From Flavobacteriales bacterium UBA5692 (GTDB lineage Bacteria > Bacteroidota > Bacteroidia > Flavobacteriales_D > Sanyastnellaceae): 12,665 nucleotides of DNA. The DNA lies in the NCBI GenBank assembly GCA_002420235.1, contig DIHQ01000094.1:1-12665 (forward strand), in the 5' to 3' direction. This document shows positions 5,718 to 12,227 of this stretch, in pieces (within the stretch, counting starts at the first letter, position 1; each line of letters opens with the position of its first letter). The notes under the pieces were generated by a model. It was not told the DNA's origin and did no database searches. It was given only the letters and a program-made list of their open reading frames with translations. The translations under genes and the position numbers were made by a program.

Positions 5718-7538
5718 TTGAAGCGACTTCGCGAGTTAATCGGGTATGTTTTGCCTTACAAGGCAAACTTGGCAGTCAATATTATTTGTAACGTCCTCAA
5801 TGCCTTTTTGTCTTTATGCACGTTTCTTAGCGTTGTTCCCTTTCTGCGGATTCTTTTCAGTGGCAGTGCTTCTGAAGAGCTTGTTGAATTACCGGCGGAT
5901 GCCGACGGAATTGAATTTTTGAGTGGCCAATTCGACGTCTTTGTGCGTTCGGTTGGTGCAGAAGTCGCGCTCTTTTACCTATGCTTAGGTATCGTGGTAG
6001 TCACCGTCTTGAAAAATGCAGTTGGATATGCTGCACTGTTTTCCCTCGCTACGATTCGCACTGGTGTCAGTCGTGATTTGCGCAATATATTGTACGTCAA
6101 GATTTTAAGATTGCCCATGGCGTGGTATACTGATGCGCGAAAGGGGGATGCCATCAGTCGGATGACCAATGACTTGATGGAAGTCGAATTCAGCATTATC
6201 GGAACGATTGAGATTCTCTTTAAGGCACCTATTGCGATTTTGGTCTCGCTCGGGACGTTGTTTTACCTCAGCTGGGAATTGACTCTATTTTCTATCTCGT
6301 TCTTGCCTCTGAGTGGGTTTGTGATCAGCCGAATTGCCAAGAGCTTGAAGTTTGCAGCAAGAAAAGGGAAAGAGGAATTGGGAGGACTCGTTTCCATCCT
6401 AGATGAGACGATGGCTGGCATGAGTGTGGTCAAGGCATTTCACGCTGAAGACAGTTTTTACGGCCGATTCAATGCGTCGAACCAACGCTTTTTCAAATTG
6501 ATGCGACGGCTTTACAAGCGGGAGTACTTGTCCTCGCCGGTTTCCGAGATTGTTTCGCTTACGGTAATGTCGGTATTGTTATGGTTTGGAGGTAAGCTCG
6601 TCCTAAGCGGAGAAGGAATGCTGACAGGTGATTGGTTCATCGGGTACCTCGTAGTGTTCTCGCAGATTATCCCTCCGGCCCGCTCCATCAGTGACGGATG
6701 GTTCCGTATTCAAAAGGGTTCTGCATCGCTAGACCGGTTGGATGAAATTTTGAACGCGGAAGAAGAAGACAATGCTGGAAAAGTGCTAGCAAAACCTCTG
6801 GTGTCAGAAATCCGTTTTGAAAACATCACTTTCGGCTACGGCTCCAAGCCTGTATTACAGGACGTTTCTTTCGGCATCAAGAAGGGCGAATCGGTCGCTT
6901 TGGTAGGCCCAAGTGGGTCAGGGAAAACGACCTTGATACATCTACTTGCTCGATTCTATCAAATTCAGGATGGTTCCATTGTGTGGGACGGCACTGATAT
7001 AAGTGATTTTGAATCGTCAAGTTACAGGGCGCAATTGGGTCTAGTAACCCAAGAATCGAGGCTTTTTAACGCATCTGTTTCCCAAAATATTGATATGAAT
7101 TCCCTTGCGGGTGGGGATTTGGACGAACGCAGATTGAAATCGTCCGCAGAAGCGGCAAATGCTCTTGAATTCATTGAAGCGTTGGAGGGGCGATGGAACG
7201 CAAATGTTGGTGATGGAGGCGGTAAGTTGAGTGGTGGTCAACGTCAGCGCTTGAGCATCGCGCGAGCCCTTTACAAAGACCCACCAGTGTTACTATTGGA
7301 TGAAGCCACCTCAGCGTTGGATGCTGCTTCAGAGCAAAAGGTTCAAGAAGCCATTGGCCGTCTGATGAATGGACGGACGAGTTTGGTCGTAGCCCATCGC
7401 CTAAGCACAATTCGCTATGCGAAGAAAATCATCGTCTTAGATGAAGGCCGTATCCAAGAAACCGGGACCCACGAGGAATTAATGACTCAGGAGGGATTGT
7501 ACCATCGCTTGTTTACTATGCAAGAATTTAACCAATAA
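5718..7538 (+). CDS. ABC exporter, fused permease and ATPase (MsbA-like type)
   Basis: A 606-residue half-transporter that would dimerise in the inner membrane and pump a hydrophobic substrate outward. Residues 1-330 hold the transmembrane domain, about six helices. An insert at about 48-72, rich in acidic residues, lies between the first two helices and is probably periplasmic. The ATPase domain spans 363-606: Walker A GPSGSGKT (397-404), Q-loop Gln445, signature LSGGQ (504-508), Walker B VLLLDE (524-529) and H-loop His560. All catalytic residues are intact. The architecture resembles lipid A or lipid flippases such as MsbA, but the substrate cannot be told. The start is TTG 5718, one base after the purB stop; no in-frame ATG lies near, and the family N-terminus fits. 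The purB stop and this start are nearly contiguous, suggesting coupled translation. Confidence 0.92.
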   Translation: MKRLRELIGYVLPYKANLAVNIICNVLNAFLSLCTFLSVVPFLRILFSGSASEELVELPADADGIEFLSGQFDVFVRSVGAEVALFYLCLGIVVVTVLKNAVGYAALFSLATIRTGVSRDLRNILYVKILRLPMAWYTDARKGDAISRMTNDLMEVEFSIIGTIEILFKAPIAILVSLGTLFYLSWELTLFSISFLPLSGFVISRIAKSLKFAARKGKEELGGLVSILDETMAGMSVVKAFHAEDSFYGRFNASNQRFFKLMRRLYKREYLSSPVSEIVSLTVMSVLLWFGGKLVLSGEGMLTGDWFIGYLVVFSQIIPPARSISDGWFRIQKGSASLDRLDEILNAEEEDNAGKVLAKPLVSEIRFENITFGYGSKPVLQDVSFGIKKGESVALVGPSGSGKTTLIHLLARFYQIQDGSIVWDGTDISDFESSSYRAQLGLVTQESRLFNASVSQNIDMNSLAGGDLDERRLKSSAEAANALEFIEALEGRWNANVGDGGGKLSGGQRQRLSIARALYKDPPVLLLDEATSALDAASEQKVQEAIGRLMNGRTSLVVAHRLSTIRYAKKIIVLDEGRIQETGTHEELMTQEGLYHRLFTMQEFNQ

Positions 7539-7548
7539 ATGCTGCCGA

Positions 7549-7938
7549 ATGCCGCAAAAAAATACCCGCTTGGGTGCCTTGCTTAACAATCGATGTCCAA
7601 CGTGTTATGACGGTAGACTCTTTAATGCCCCTGCATACTCATTGAATCGGGTTATTGATATGCCCGCTGCATGTCCGGTTTGTGGGGAAGACTTTATGCG
7701 TGAGCCAGGTTTTTATTTTGGTGCGGCATACGTATCCTATGCGCTTTCAGTGGCGCTTTGGATCGCTCTTTTGGTGGTACTTACATGTTTCGATTTATGG
7801 GGCTTGATGACATTCTCTTTCTTTGATGATGTCCCTTTTTTCTTGATTACTGGCGTTGTGCTAGTGGTGGTTTTGATGCCTCTTCTGGTTAGGTTGAGCC
7901 GATCAATATGGCTCCATATGTTTACGCGACGGAGGTAA
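7549..7938 (+). CDS. DUF983 family membrane protein
   Basis: A 129-residue protein of the DUF983 family, function unknown. Two CxxC pairs, CPTC (16-19) and CPVC (42-45), probably form a small zinc ribbon. They are followed by the family block REPGFYFGAAYVSYAL (51-66), then two hydrophobic segments (about 61-82 and 96-114) and a basic C-terminus ending in three arginines. This suggests an inner-membrane protein with a cytoplasmic zinc-binding head. The start is ATG 7549, 10 nt after the ABC exporter stop. No promoter element is seen, so it is likely the last gene of the purB unit. The perfect hairpin at 7961-7988 follows its stop. Confidence 0.9.
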   Translation: MPQKNTRLGALLNNRCPTCYDGRLFNAPAYSLNRVIDMPAACPVCGEDFMREPGFYFGAAYVSYALSVALWIALLVVLTCFDLWGLMTFSFFDDVPFFLITGVVLVVVLMPLLVRLSRSIWLHMFTRRR

Positions 7939-7960
7939 CTCCGATTTGGCACAAAAATCA

Positions 7961-7988
7961 AAGGGGTCCCTCCGTTGAGGGACCCCTT
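7961..7988. terminator. Perfect 12-bp hairpin between convergent units
   Basis: AAGGGGTCCCTC and GAGGGACCCCTT are exact reverse complements around a 4-nt CGTT loop. The hairpin lies 22 nt past the DUF983 stop. On the plus strand no T-run follows. On the minus strand TGATTTTTG follows, so it works better as an intrinsic terminator for minus-strand transcripts. It probably insulates both convergent units. The remaining DNA at 7989-8112 is AT-rich and shows no gene. Confidence 0.75.
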
Positions 7989-8112
7989 CTCACCAAATCG
8001 CCTGATTCATTTACGCTCTATTCGAGCGTGGCAAAACCAAAACCTAACTCCTACTACGGAGGCAGCTCTTTTTTGGTTGCACTTTTCAAGAAAAAAATCA
8101 AAAAATCAAAAT

Positions 8113-8135
8113 AAATAACTGGTAATCAGCTATTT
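8113..8135 (-). terminator. Weak AT-rich terminator of DAHP synthase gene
   Basis: On the minus strand AAATAGCT and AGTTATTT can form an 8-bp stem with one G-U pair and a GATTACC loop. Runs of T follow (ATTTTGATTTTTTG). The stem starts within the TAA stop of the DAHP synthase gene. It is low in GC, so it is only a candidate. Confidence 0.4.
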
Positions 8136-9234
8136 ATAAATCAATATTTTTTTGACACATTTCCTCATTTTGAACGCGTATGCTTTCTTTGTGGACCTGT
8201 TCGAGGTAGGTTTCGATGAATTCAGGTCCCAACCCCGCAGCTTCAGCCCAGGCTCCACGGGTCTTAAATACTTCCTTCCAGCGCTTCATTTGAAGGATGG
8301 TCATTCCGTGGTTTTTTTTGTAGTGCCCGATTTCACGTGCTAAATTCATTCGTGTTTTCAGCAATTCGATGACTTGTTCGTCGATGGAATCCATCTGCAG
8401 GCGGAGGGCGTCGAGATTGTCAGGGTTAGATGGGCCTTTGTGCGCATCTCGGATGGTCAGCCCTCGAATCAAATTTTCAAACTGAACAGGCGTGATTTGT
8501 TGTTCGGCATCGCTCAAAGCCAATTCCGGATGGCAATGGCTTTCCATCATCAGCCCGTGCATTCCCAAATCCATTGCTTTTTGGGCAACACAGCCAATTA
8601 ATTCGCGCTTGCCTGCAATGTGGCTAGGGTCGCAAATGATCCGTAGCTCTGGCATGGCCGTTTGTAAGGCAATGGAGATTTCCCACATGGGCGCGTTGCG
8701 ATATTCCTGCTGCCCATAGCGGCTGAATCCTCTATGTATGGCCCAAACTGGCCCTGTCGTTGCTTTACGGACTCGCTCAATGGCACCCATCCAAAGGGAT
8801 AAATCCGCATGCATCGGATTTTTGACCATTATGGGCACGTTCGTGCCTTCAAGTGCCATCGCAATCTCCTGAACCGCAAAGGGACTCACAGTGGTACGCG
8901 CTCCAATCCAAAGCACATCAATTCCTTCTTTCAAACATGCTTCGACGTGTTGCGTATTTGCTACTTCCGTAGCCACTGGAATCCCGGTTTCTTGCCGTGC
9001 AGCGATTAGCCATTTCAAGGCGCGCTCACCTCTGCCTTCGAACGTGTCAGGTCGAGTCCGTGGTTTCCAAACTCCGGCGCGAAACAGGTGAACACCAGTA
9101 TGTTGTAATGCACGCGCAGCCTCCAAGACTTGTTGTTCAGATTCAGCACTGCATGGGCCACTTATCAGAAATGGCCTTCTGACTCCATTTATGGATACAG
9201 ATTGCGGCGAGACAATGGGGTTGTTCGTTACCAC
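8134..9234 (-). CDS. Bifunctional DAHP synthase / chorismate mutase (type II)
   Basis: Joins the first step of the shikimate pathway (phosphoenolpyruvate plus erythrose 4-phosphate to DAHP) to a chorismate mutase that makes prephenate. The 366-residue product has a DAHP synthase domain (about 15-262) of the short AroF-like class: GPCSAES (26-32), FRAGVWKPRT (51-60), Lys138 in MVKNP, HRGF (167-170), CDPSH (201-205) and ESHCHPE (231-237). Metal and phosphate ligands all look present. A linker is followed by an AroQ-type helical chorismate mutase (about 272-362), from LDALRLQMDSIDEQVIELL. In such fusions the mutase domain often makes the synthase sensitive to prephenate; that is family knowledge, not shown here. 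The start is GTG 9232-9234, supported by a TATCTTTG element exactly 4 nt upstream. The gene converges on the DUF983 unit. Confidence 0.94.
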   Translation of the reverse strand: MVTNNPIVSPQSVSINGVRRPFLISGPCSAESEQQVLEAARALQHTGVHLFRAGVWKPRTRPDTFEGRGERALKWLIAARQETGIPVATEVANTQHVEACLKEGIDVLWIGARTTVSPFAVQEIAMALEGTNVPIMVKNPMHADLSLWMGAIERVRKATTGPVWAIHRGFSRYGQQEYRNAPMWEISIALQTAMPELRIICDPSHIAGKRELIGCVAQKAMDLGMHGLMMESHCHPELALSDAEQQITPVQFENLIRGLTIRDAHKGPSNPDNLDALRLQMDSIDEQVIELLKTRMNLAREIGHYKKNHGMTILQMKRWKEVFKTRGAWAEAAGLGPEFIETYLEQVHKESIRVQNEEMCQKNIDL

Positions 9235-9238
9235 AGGT

Positions 9239-9246
9239 CAAAGATA
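9239..9246 (-). promoter_or_regulatory. -7 promoter element of DAHP synthase gene (TATCTTTG)
   Basis: The minus strand reads TATCTTTG, an exact TAnnTTTG match, followed by ACCT and the GTG start. The 4-nt spacing equals that at the deaminase, smpB and pyrD genes and predicts a leaderless mRNA beginning at GTG. Confidence 0.7.
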
Positions 9247-9320
9247 AGTCTTCGAAAAGGTGAAACAGCGTAATTACTCATTGGAATCCGTGCGTGGAGT
9301 TAGCGCCTGCTTGGATGGTG

Positions 9321-9351
9321 AAAAAAAAGCCCTGACTGTGCCAAAGCTTTT
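9321..9351 (-). terminator. Intrinsic terminator of the tRNA unit
   Basis: On the minus strand AAAAGCTTTGGC pairs with GTCAGGGCTTTT (12 bp including three G-U pairs) around an ACA loop. The final T-run is 8 long. It begins 4 nt after the 3' end of tRNA-Leu(CAG), the expected place to end the tRNA transcript, and lies upstream of the DAHP synthase promoter. Confidence 0.75.
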
Positions 9352-9354
9352 GAG

Positions 9355-9436
9355 TACCCGGAACTGGACTCGAACCAGCACGCCCGAAGGCACAGCCGCC
9401 TGAAGACTGCGCGTCTACCAATTTCGCCACCCGGGT
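9355..9436 (-). tRNA. tRNA-Leu (anticodon CAG)
   Basis: An 82-nt class II tRNA. Acceptor ACCCGGG pairs with TCCGGGT (one G-U), the discriminator is A, and CCA is not encoded. The anticodon stem-loop is CAGTC-TTCAGGC-GGCTG, giving anticodon CAG, which reads CUG. A long variable arm (GTGCCTTCGGGCGT) marks it as leucine type. The T-arm contains GGTTCGAGTCC. It is the last gene of a three-tRNA unit, followed at once by the terminator. Confidence 0.92.
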
Positions 9437-9446
9437 AGGAGTGAAG

Positions 9447-9530
9447 TGCCCAGGGCGGGACTCGAACCCGCACGCCCTTGCGGACACATGGCCCTCAACC
9501 ATGCCTGTCTACCAATTTCAGCACCTGGGC
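9447..9530 (-). tRNA. tRNA-Leu (anticodon GAG)
   Basis: An 84-nt class II tRNA. Acceptor GCCCAGG pairs perfectly with CCTGGGC, the discriminator is A, and CCA is not encoded. The anticodon stem-loop is CATGG-TTGAGGG-CCATG, giving anticodon GAG, which reads CUU and CUC. The variable arm is TGTCCGCAAGGGCGT and the T-arm contains GGGTTCGAGTCCC. It lies 10 nt upstream of tRNA-Leu(CAG) on the same strand. Confidence 0.94.
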
Positions 9531-9567
9531 GGTGCTAGGAGGAATGTATTCAAAACACCCTCTTTTG

Positions 9568-9641
9568 TGACCCCTCTGGGACTCGAACCCAGGACCCTCT
9601 CATTAAAAGTGAGATGCTCTAACCAACTGAGCTAAGAGGTC
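9568..9641 (-). tRNA. tRNA-Lys (anticodon TTT)
   Basis: A 74-nt class I tRNA. Acceptor GACCTCT pairs with AGGGGTC (one G-U), the discriminator is A, and CCA is not encoded. The D-arm contains AGCTCAGTTGGTTAGAGC. The anticodon stem-loop TCTCA-CTTTTAA-TGAGA gives anticodon TTT. The T-arm contains GGGTTCGAGTCCC. It is first in the three-tRNA transcript, with a -7 element 20 nt upstream. Confidence 0.96.
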
Positions 9642-9661
9642 AAAATTCCCTGAACGGGGGG

Positions 9662-9669
9662 CAAAGATA
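9662..9669 (-). promoter_or_regulatory. -7 promoter element of the tRNA unit (TATCTTTG)
   Basis: The minus strand reads TATCTTTG, matching TAnnTTTG, 20 nt before the 5' end of tRNA-Lys. Predicted transcription start is near 9657, giving a precursor leader of about 16 nt for RNase P to remove. No clear -33 TTG is seen. The adjoining 9670-9834 stretch is AT-rich and holds no recognised gene. Confidence 0.6.
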
Positions 9670-9834
9670 TACAGATTTTTTATCTGGTACTTGTTGTATC
9701 GATAAAAGTAAGTAAACACAATATTTAACGATTTGTGAGGCTTGGATTCTGCTGCGCAACCTTATCGATTCTTGAGTTGTTTATCTTTCGCACTTTAATT
9801 CAGCGGAAGTTGATGCTCCGTTGAGACCGACTCG

Positions 9835-9842
9835 TATGTTTG
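9835..9842 (+). promoter_or_regulatory. -7 promoter element of the T9SS cargo gene (TATGTTTG)
   Basis: TATGTTTG matches TAnnTTTG, 16 nt before the ATG at 9859. A TTG at 9810-9812, 22 nt upstream, sits at a plausible -33 position, the best -33/-7 pair in the window. No Shine-Dalgarno sequence precedes the ATG. Confidence 0.6.
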
Positions 9843-9844
9843 CA

Positions 9845-9862
9845 ATGAATCCCTGGCCATGA
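9845..9862 (+). other. Possible 5-codon upstream ORF (MNPWP)
   Basis: ATG-AAT-CCC-TGG-CCA-TGA begins 2 nt after the TATGTTTG element. Its TGA stop overlaps the main ATG as ATGA. If transcription starts at or just before 9845 it would be a leaderless mini-ORF. It could pass ribosomes to the main gene or slow them at the Trp-Pro-stop end. It may equally be chance; no protein evidence exists. Confidence 0.25.
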
Positions 9863-12225
9863 AACGACTAATAATTTTATTCGCCTCAATCGCGCTGTTG
9901 TTCGTGACATCTTTATCTCAAGAAATCCCAATCTCAAATACGACATTGGAAACTTGTGAAGGGTTTCTGGTGGACACTGGACTGAGTGCTGGAGATTACG
10001 GTCCGAATGAAGACATCACCATGACCGTTTGCCCAGAAGCACCTGAAACCATCATTACCTTGTACTGGGCGCTTGCTAATCTAGGGCCGGGGGATGTTCT
10101 TCAGATTTTTGATGGACCTGACGAAACCGCACCAATACTTGGCACATACGTCGAGTACGAAATCCAAGGACTTGAAATTTTCGCATCGGAAGACAATCCG
10201 ACTGGTTGTCTCACACTCCACTTTACTTCCGATGCCGAGGGGGAAGGAAACTTTGTAGCAGAAATGAGCTGTGGTTACCCTTGTGAACGTCCGTTTGCTA
10301 TTGTTGAGAGTGGTGAACCGGTCCCGCACCTTGCATGTCCGGGAGAAGAAATAACCTTTGATGCCTCCAATTCAACAGTTGCGGATAATTTCCAAATTGT
10401 TTCTTGGCAATGGGATTTCGATGATGATAACACTTCAAGCGTTGGTCCGGTTGTCAGCCATTCCTTTGATGCTCCCGGTGCATATAGAGTGCAGTTGTCC
10501 ATTGCCGACAATAATACTTCTGCGGATTACCCCGATGGCTGTTCAAACAATAACTTGGTTGATCATTTGGTCTTGATTTCAACCGAGCCGGACTGGTCAG
10601 GAACTTCCTTGGATGCGACGATTTGTTCAGGCCAGCTCTTTGACTTAGAAGGTGCGGTTAACGGTGTTACCTATGATTCCGAGCCCTCGGGTGACTTCGG
10701 TGGGGGTTTATTCATCCCAGATGATCAGACTCAATGCTTCAACGCGGAGCTGACTTTTACAGCTTTCTCCCCAGGTGCTGTGGTCGAAAATGCGAATTCA
10801 GATATTGTTGACTTCTTCATCAACTTTGAGCATAGCTATATGGGAGATTTGACAATCACCTTTATTTGTCCTAATGGTCAAAGCATGGTAGTGCATGAAC
10901 AAGGCGGAGGAGGTACCAACTTAGGAATTCCAGATCAAGCTGATGGCACAGGTCCCGGTGTTGGGTGGGATTATTACTGGTCACCATTGGCAACAAATGG
11001 AACATGGGCTGATAATGGCGGATTTGGGGGACAGTTAGCTGAAGGCACTTATGAATCAACTCAGCCATTTACATTATTGGAGGGATGTCCCCTAAATGGA
11101 ACATGGCAAGTCGAGGTTTGTGACGCCTGGGCAATTGACGACGGATACATTTTTGAGTGGAATGTCAACTTCAATCCTGAATTATATCCAGAGCCTGTAG
11201 TTTTCACACCGGAATTTGGCATGGACTGCGATAACTCTTATTGGGACGGTCCAAACGTTTACAGCGAAAGTGAAGACTGCAATGATGTGACCATTGTGGC
11301 GGCAGAATCCGGTACATATACCTTTTCAGCGACAAACAATTTTGGGTGTACGTACACCACTGATGTCGAAGTTACCGTGGTCGACGGCCCTGAAGTTTCT
11401 ATTGCTGAACCGGCTGGATTCTGTGGCTCACCGGTGGAATTGTTTGGAGATGTATTGAACGAGCAATCCAACTATGACTATTCCTACAACTGGGAGCCGT
11501 CAGATTTGGTCAATGGCATTGGTGCTGACGTAACCGTGGATGGCCTGACGCAAGACACAGTCATGACTTTGACAGTGTCAGTTACGGGGGGTAATCTTGA
11601 TGATTGCGAAGTCTCACAAAATGTCGAGGTTGATTTCTTATCACCGCCCACTCCCGTGGTGGGCAGTGGCCTTGTATGTCCTGATGATGCATTGGACCTT
11701 GTGGCTTTGAATTTCACAAACGAGGGGTTACAGGATACCGATTACACCTATGTTTGGACATTCGAAGGCGATACCGTGGGTACGTCCTCCTCTTATGGAG
11801 CAACGGAAGAAGGTTACTATGAAGTTCTTGTCACTATGGTTCCTCCCTGCACATGGACTGCCACAAGTGAGTTTACAGTCGAGGAGGATAATTGTGAACT
11901 CACCATTCCAAATGTCATTTCGCCGGGCAATGGGGATGCAATGAATCGTGGATTTGAAGTCGAGGGTTTGGATAGCCCTCGATACAATGGAAGCACCGTG
12001 CGTATTTATAATCGATGGGGACAGATCGTTTACACAAGTGATGACTTCGGGAATACATCAGGATGGCAACCTGATGCGAATGAAGCAGCTGAGGGCACAT
12101 ATTTCTATGTTTTGGGTATTGCGCGTACGGACGCTGAATTGGTAATCAACGATGTCAACGGTCAGACCACAGATGAAGGACAAGGTTACAAATACATCAA
12201 TGGCTCCTTTACGCTCATGCGTTGA
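9859..12225 (+). CDS. Secreted multidomain protein with T9SS type B sorting domain (CUB, PKD, P-domain)
   Basis: A 788-residue T9SS cargo protein, secreted or attached to the cell surface. Residues 1-21 form a signal peptide, probably cut near SLSQ. Residues 31-138 look like a CUB domain (paired cysteines, LQIFDGPDE, LTLHFTSD). Residues 146-240 are a PKD domain (WQWDFDDDN, SHSFDAPGAYRVQLSI). Residues 291-440 look like a proprotein-convertase P-domain (INFEHSYMGDLTITFICPNG, PLNGTWQVEVCDAW). Two or three Ig/PKD-like segments follow (441-676). Residues 681-788 are a CHU_C/type B sorting domain (LTIPNVISPG, VRIYNRWGQIVY, EGTYFYVLG, NGSFTLMR). No catalytic domain is evident, so an adhesive or scaffold role is more likely than enzymatic; that is inference. 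The sorting domain start reads ISPGNGDAMN rather than the usual TPNGDGxND. A helicase-like gene starts 2 nt after the stop. Confidence 0.88.
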   Translation: MKRLIILFASIALLFVTSLSQEIPISNTTLETCEGFLVDTGLSAGDYGPNEDITMTVCPEAPETIITLYWALANLGPGDVLQIFDGPDETAPILGTYVEYEIQGLEIFASEDNPTGCLTLHFTSDAEGEGNFVAEMSCGYPCERPFAIVESGEPVPHLACPGEEITFDASNSTVADNFQIVSWQWDFDDDNTSSVGPVVSHSFDAPGAYRVQLSIADNNTSADYPDGCSNNNLVDHLVLISTEPDWSGTSLDATICSGQLFDLEGAVNGVTYDSEPSGDFGGGLFIPDDQTQCFNAELTFTAFSPGAVVENANSDIVDFFINFEHSYMGDLTITFICPNGQSMVVHEQGGGGTNLGIPDQADGTGPGVGWDYYWSPLATNGTWADNGGFGGQLAEGTYESTQPFTLLEGCPLNGTWQVEVCDAWAIDDGYIFEWNVNFNPELYPEPVVFTPEFGMDCDNSYWDGPNVYSESEDCNDVTIVAAESGTYTFSATNNFGCTYTTDVEVTVVDGPEVSIAEPAGFCGSPVELFGDVLNEQSNYDYSYNWEPSDLVNGIGADVTVDGLTQDTVMTLTVSVTGGNLDDCEVSQNVEVDFLSPPTPVVGSGLVCPDDALDLVALNFTNEGLQDTDYTYVWTFEGDTVGTSSSYGATEEGYYEVLVTMVPPCTWTATSEFTVEEDNCELTIPNVISPGNGDAMNRGFEVEGLDSPRYNGSTVRIYNRWGQIVYTSDDFGNTSGWQPDANEAAEGTYFYVLGIARTDAELVINDVNGQTTDEGQGYKYINGSFTLMR

Positions 12226-12227
12226 GT

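Noticed and set aside
8045..8082. Possible plus-strand terminator (CTCC/GGAG stem before a T-run)
   Set aside because: The stem is only 4 bp and the T-run is offset from it; the 12-bp hairpin at 7961-7988 is far stronger.
9278..9635. Open frames crossing the tRNA cluster on both strands
   Set aside because: They run through well-formed tRNA genes and encode no recognisable protein.
9672..9686. Inverted repeat CAGAT-TTTTT-ATCTG upstream of the tRNA promoter
   Set aside because: A 5-bp AT-rich stem is expected by chance; no operator can be argued from it.
9782..9789. TATCTTTC, a near match to the -7 consensus
   Set aside because: It lacks the final G and the exact TATGTTTG at 9835 is better placed for the downstream gene.
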